A stretch of 64,000 nt of DNA from Volvox africanus (Eukaryota; Chlorophyta; Chlorophyceae; Chlamydomonadales; Volvocaceae), in assembly GCA_030268105.1 (NCBI GenBank), contig BSDZ01000079.1:4982001-5046000 (forward strand), read 5' to 3'. Shown here in pieces: positions 59,663 to 64,000 of the stretch (its first letter is position 1; the number at the start of each line of letters is the position of its first letter). The notes below the pieces were generated by a model, which saw only the letters and a program-made list of their open reading frames with translations, did not search any database and was not told where the DNA came from. The translations under genes were made by a program, and so were the position numbers.

Positions 59663-62600
59663 TCAACGTGCGTTGTTCCCCCGTGCGTAAGCCCGCAGTA
59701 GTGTAGCAGTCGTGGCCAGCAACCGTTTCCGTTCTATCCGATATATTACAGCCGCTGCTAGCCTGGGATTTTCACTGAAGAGCTGCTCTCCAGCAGAACC
59801 CGCCAACATCAGCTCGTCGTCCTCTAGTGGAGTTGTCCCTGCGAAGGCGCAGCAGCACGTAGACGCCCCAAGCCAGGCACGTGCTAATGCCTCAAAGCTG
59901 TGAGATGACGCAAGCCACGAGATGCAGTAATAGCACGTGAGGTGTCTACGGCAGTGTCTGCAGCAGTGCGATGCCACCGATTTGGCGCAAAACGGATGCC
60001 GTGCCGTACCACGCTGCACCGCGCCGTACGTCAAATATTCTTACTGGCATTATCGAGAGGCACTGGCCCTAAACAACGGATTCCAAGCGCTTCTCAACTA
60101 CTAATACCACTCTGGGTTCATACAGATTCCCAACGGTTCAATATATTGCCTTGTTGTCATTCTTGTCAAACGGTTATACTATTGCGGCAGTTAGGTCTCA
60201 TGATGGAGATGATATGGGGAGGGAGGGACGATCGTTCCTCGTCCCTCACTCTTAAATTTATGGTAATTAGTCATGGTTATATCCAATTAGGGTTTACGTA
60301 GGCCTTATAACTCCTCCATTGGTGAAGCGTCAGAAGAGGATGGAAAATGGAGAATTACGAATGGAGAGCGCTGCCCGCCAAGTGACAAAATGATGACCTC
60401 AAAGCCTACCTTCGGCGATCTGCGCCTCAACTTGACGTAGCAGTGAGGTCGCAGTGCGTACGCTCGCGTCGCCTCGTGTGGTCGTACGTTGCTGAATGGA
60501 ATACGCGTCCATGACCCGTGGGTCTTCGTCCTTCAACGGCAGTGACTTGAGGGCTGCGAAAAGGTAAGGGTCAGTGCCGCGCAGTGCTGCTAAGAACAGC
60601 CCATCCCCAATGAGGTCCTGAAGCCGGGCCAGCTCCAGGGGGGCAGCCTGATGCCTGTGGCGGTGACAGCGGCGTTAAGTGATGATAACGATCCTGGCAT
60701 GATGCATCAGGCATAGAGGTCTATGTGGTGGCCTCAAAAGCCAATGATCCCCACATCAATCTAGTCCGAGTACAGGAACACCGACCTCAATATACCGACT
60801 ACATCATCCAACGACAACTGCCATCAAGAACTCCTGATGTATTGACCCTCTTGACAGTACCGGCGACGGTTGCGCATCCTAAAAAGGCAACGCCACCAAG
60901 CGGACATCTCGTTGGACTTCTCCAAACCCGAAGAGCCACTCACTCAGCGTCCAGATCCACCCGGATTCGATCCGCTGGATTTCCTCCCCGCGGTACAAAT
61001 CCGTACTGCGCCATGTACCGCTGGTTGGTGTAGCCCTCCGGTCCACTGTAGCAGATGGTGACCTCCTCCCCAAGATCGATGTCGCGCAAAGCCACAAGCT
61101 CAAAGAAGGACCCATCATCCTCCCCGAGCCCCTCCTCGCGCCTTGATGTTGTTGCAAACATGCGGAAGTCGGCGTTAGCGATGGGCCTTCCTTGAGTAAT
61201 GCTGGCGGTTGGTGTTGGTTGGCCGTTGGCAGGTGCCTCCGCGTGGTTTGCAAAGTCCAAGAAGGGAACGAAGGCGAAGGCGTCGGTTCCGACCCTGACT
61301 CAGGAAGGCACGAGGACGAGAGAACGATCTCCGGGAAAGGCAGGCGAGTGGCGGCAAGTGCTTCGATAATTGAGTGGAGACCTACCAGACATGACCAAAC
61401 CACATTCTAATGATTACCATCTATCCAACTACCCATTCAAAACGACTCAAACTCATGCATCGAAGGACCCAATCAACCAACTGTCTAGCTTATCCCGGAA
61501 TACCGTAATGCCCAACTACCCAACCAATTAACCGCTAACCCACCGGAATGCCCTGCTGCGCACACACGCGAAGGCCCACTGGAGCCAGCCGGGAACATCT
61601 GTACGACAACGAATGACATGATGGGCAGAAAAACACATCAAACCAGCAGAAAATAATACAATAACACATGTGAAAAGATGAAGCTTCCGAGGTGTGATGT
61701 GGGTGTGATGCTGCCCTTGGCCCAAGGTTTTGGTTGAAACATTAGCATGCATGCATGCCGATGCACAGCTGAGGGCGTCCCTCCGCCAGGCACGGTTCCG
61801 TCCGCACGCGGGGCGCCAGGCCCCAGGTTAGTGCGGGGGCCGCTGGCAGCAGTGAGGGATGCAACGCATCCCCCCCTAGGAGTGAACGAACGAGGGTGCC
61901 CCGAGATACTGAAGGGAAGGAGGGGACTGCCAGGTAGTGGCCACGGGTGAAGCGACCCCCCCTCCTATCCCACACACCATACATCCCTACCAGGGGCGAG
62001 CGGCTCCATGAGTTCGGGGAAGAGAGCCGTCAGGCGAGCCTGCATTGGGCCCAGTGGGAACTTGTCGTACAGTGGAGACAGGAACACAGAAACCCTCGGG
62101 ACACAGAACCCCAGAGGTGCTGCTTAATAACTAGAAGCTGTAAATTACCTCATTACTGGATCCTGGATCCCGGACGAATCCAACTCAAATTGTGAATGTG
62201 GAGTCCCTTATTGCACCCGCTTACCGCTGCCGTACCCCTCCTTACCATGCAGTCGCGTGCTACCTTCTGTTTGTACTCGTCCTCTTACAACGTATGTTCC
62301 GTAAAATTTCCATACAAGCCGTATTTCCGTACTTTTTATTTATTCACACAAGAGATATATGTCCCATAAAAAATACACACGCACACAAACATTTTCGATG
62401 TACCTTTTGCGCGGTGGCGGCTTGCGCGATGTCTGTATGCTGCAATTGCGCCAGCCTCGGTCCCTCCCAGCACATTGGCAACGTCAACTGCTCGGGCGCC
62501 GGCAACAGCTCGTCGCAATAGCGCTGCCAGAACTCCCCGCCGTCCCCTGCGGCAGGTGGCCAGCCAAGCAAGGGCACTTCACCGAGAGGAAATGGACAAG

Positions 62601-63202
62601 GAGGGCGCGTGCGCACCATCTAGGAATCCAGTTACGCACTGGAATTGATATTCCTTCCCGCCCCCAGCCACCAGTATTGGCGGAAAACAGACGGCCCTTG
62701 TGTACCTGAAGGGGCCCCCGACATCACCGTCGTTAATGTGGTGACAAGTGGCAGTTTCGGAGCAGAAATATGGCCCTGCTCCAAAAAAGTGGACCGGTGA
62801 GAGTGCCGCAGCCACCGTCAAGGCCGCAATCGCTGCCAGCAGTGTTTTCCGGCCGGCCGGCCATCCAGCCGATTGAAATGGCCCCTGTCCCCCTGCCTAA
62901 CTACTGCCCCCACTACTGGCCACCCCTTACATATATCATTAAAAAAATCATTACCAGTCGTACAGCCGATCCGGATCACGCTTACGGCGATACGACTGCA
63001 CGGCTGCCATCCAGCTGCCATCCGCCCAACCCCAAGAGGGCAGCAGCAACGCATTCGTCCCAGAATCGGTTTTAGCGTCGTTGGAAAAGCCGTTGAATTA
63101 GTTGGTTGCCAGCTCACCTGCAAGACCATCCACCAGCGCCAGCGCCTGCAGGATGTCCCAGGGGAGCGGGTCGGAACTGCCGGCGGCGCTGCCTCGTAGT
63201 CT
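59663..63202 (-). CDS. SET-domain protein lysine methyltransferase, Rubisco LSMT-like; 5' exons not found
   Basis: Exons on the minus strand: an exon ending at 63118 (start at or before 63200), 62404-62546, 61991-62039, 61544-61598, 60944-61294, 60410-60654 and 59663-59838. All phases close. It reads DPLPWDILQALALVDGLAG, FWQRYCDELLPAPEQLTLP, ARLTALFPELMEPLAPDVPG, WLQWAFACVRSRAF, then FVPFLDFANHAEAP (SET NH motif), VALRDIDLGEEVTICYSGPE (GEE-x-Y motif), TNQRYMAQYGFVPRGGNPAD, and the substrate-binding C-lobe (TSLLRQVEAQIAEG, YRIERKRLLATTATLLRAYA). This is the order of LSMT/SETD3/SETD6-type enzymes, which methylate lysines of non-histone proteins with S-adenosylmethionine. The N-terminal SET strand (GRGL-type) was not found and probably lies upstream, possibly beyond the window. 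The substrate cannot be inferred. Confidence 0.88.
61768..61873 (+). repeat. GC-rich dispersed repeat, copy 2
   Basis: Same repeat as 726-835, here in the SET-gene intron 61599-61990 and antisense to the gene. It is directly followed by the partial 348-bp element copy at 61888-61976. Confidence 0.75.
61888..61976 (-). mobile_element. Truncated copy of the 348-bp element
   Basis: About 90 bp matching the TGTGTAGG end of the element at 35527-35875, in that orientation: GGGTGCCCCGA, GGACTGCCAGGTAGTGGCC, ACGGGTGA-GC, CCCCCC, TCCTATCC-ACACAC. It is more diverged than the other two copies and lacks the other end. It lies within an intron of the SET gene. Confidence 0.7.
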
Positions 63203-64000
63203 TTAGAGAGTGTATCCATGAGGTGAGAAGATAAGTGGCAGGAGTTCGGATTTTAGGATGAGTTGCGGTCAACACGGACGAGGTCCTCAGGTGACAGGAC
63301 AGGGATAATGACACGGTGGGCAGGAGAGAGGTAGGGACGGGGGAAGGTGGAAAGCTGCCGCGTGGATAGGTGCGGCAGGTGAGGTGAGGCACAATACCGC
63401 TGGAGGCGGTGAGGGAAGAGAGGGGGTGAGGGAAGAGAGGGGGTGAGGGAAGCAGATGGCTCGGAGCGTTATCGCTTTCTGGGTTTAACAAGCAGGATGT
63501 GAATGACGTCAGGTTTCTGTTGCCTGTGGTCGTGTATGATAAGAAACGCGACGTTGGTTAGGTTATCAGGTTATTGGGTGGTTAGGTGGAAAATTTTGAA
63601 GTTCCGATAAGGTAGACATACCGCAACTATAGCTGCCAGGAGGATGCCTAAGAGAGAATGCTGCGAATTGTACTGCAAAATATCACAACCTCCTTGAACA
63701 CGAGCGTTCGCGCAACGAACAGACAATCGCGTCATGGCGTAAATGACATCTCTCCCACAAAAATGCGAGGGGTTACGAATTCAGGGTAGGATCTTATCTA
63801 TCTAGTCCAATGTCGTACGTGTGCAGCTTAGAAAGACCTGCAGAGACACTGCCGTACTGCATGTCAGATGTGAAGGACATAAAGCGTGCAAAAGTGGGTT
63901 GATCACAACGCATCACTAATAGGTATGTTATGAAATTGTCTAGTGATATAGATATCGAGTGCATGACCTCATTGCGTGCTTGGACCGGCACTCAGGCTTC
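63203..64000. other. Right-edge stretch, probably SET-gene intron
   Basis: No exon could be recognised. 63415-63455 has a tandem GGGAAGAGAGGGGGTGA pair. The missing 5' exons of the SET gene should lie here or beyond the window. Confidence 0.4.

Overview
This is nuclear DNA of a eukaryotic green alga, most likely a volvocine (Chlamydomonas/Volvox group). The evidence is spliced genes with many short exons and GT-AG introns, proteins rich in Ala, Gly, Ser and Gln, TGTAA motifs downstream of several stops, a GC-rich coding / AT-rich non-coding contrast, and a class III cyclase whose exons read like the large volvocine cyclase family. The organism was not confirmed by any search.

Layout. 1009-2958 (-) is a partial gene for a GT32-like, DXD-containing glycosyltransferase. 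7107-10304 (-) encodes a 1065-residue membrane-anchored protein ending in an MDM2-type RING finger. 10845-11213 (-) is a small membrane protein. 12262-19606 (+) is a complete 14-exon gene for the tRNA-modification GTPase MnmE (TrmE); every intron phase was checked and matches. 22416-29778 (+) is a large unrecognised low-complexity protein whose third exon appears to contain 83 perfect copies of a 9-bp unit, read as about 249 residues of Leu-Pro-Ser. 29779-43030 is a gene-poor, AT-rich, repeat-rich stretch with small mobile-element-like repeats, one orphan exon and one beta-helix-like fragment. 43031-55122 (-) is a class III nucleotide cyclase gene of at least 11 exons with PAS-like N-terminal exons, a complete catalytic domain carrying guanylyl-type specificity residues, and a His-Gln repeat. 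55123-59662 is repeat-rich and contains a decayed SAND-like coding remnant. 59663-63202 (-) is a SET-domain methyltransferase of the Rubisco LSMT-like class; its 5' exons were not found and may lie beyond the window.

The genes do not form an operon-like unit. They cover organelle tRNA modification (MnmE), cyclic-nucleotide signalling, protein lysine methylation, ubiquitin ligation and glycosylation. Four or five families of short dispersed repeats link the intergenic regions and the introns of the cyclase and MnmE genes.

Exon coordinates come from reading the sequence by eye, using splice consensus, reading-frame continuity and matching intron phases. Where the phase does not close, this is stated.
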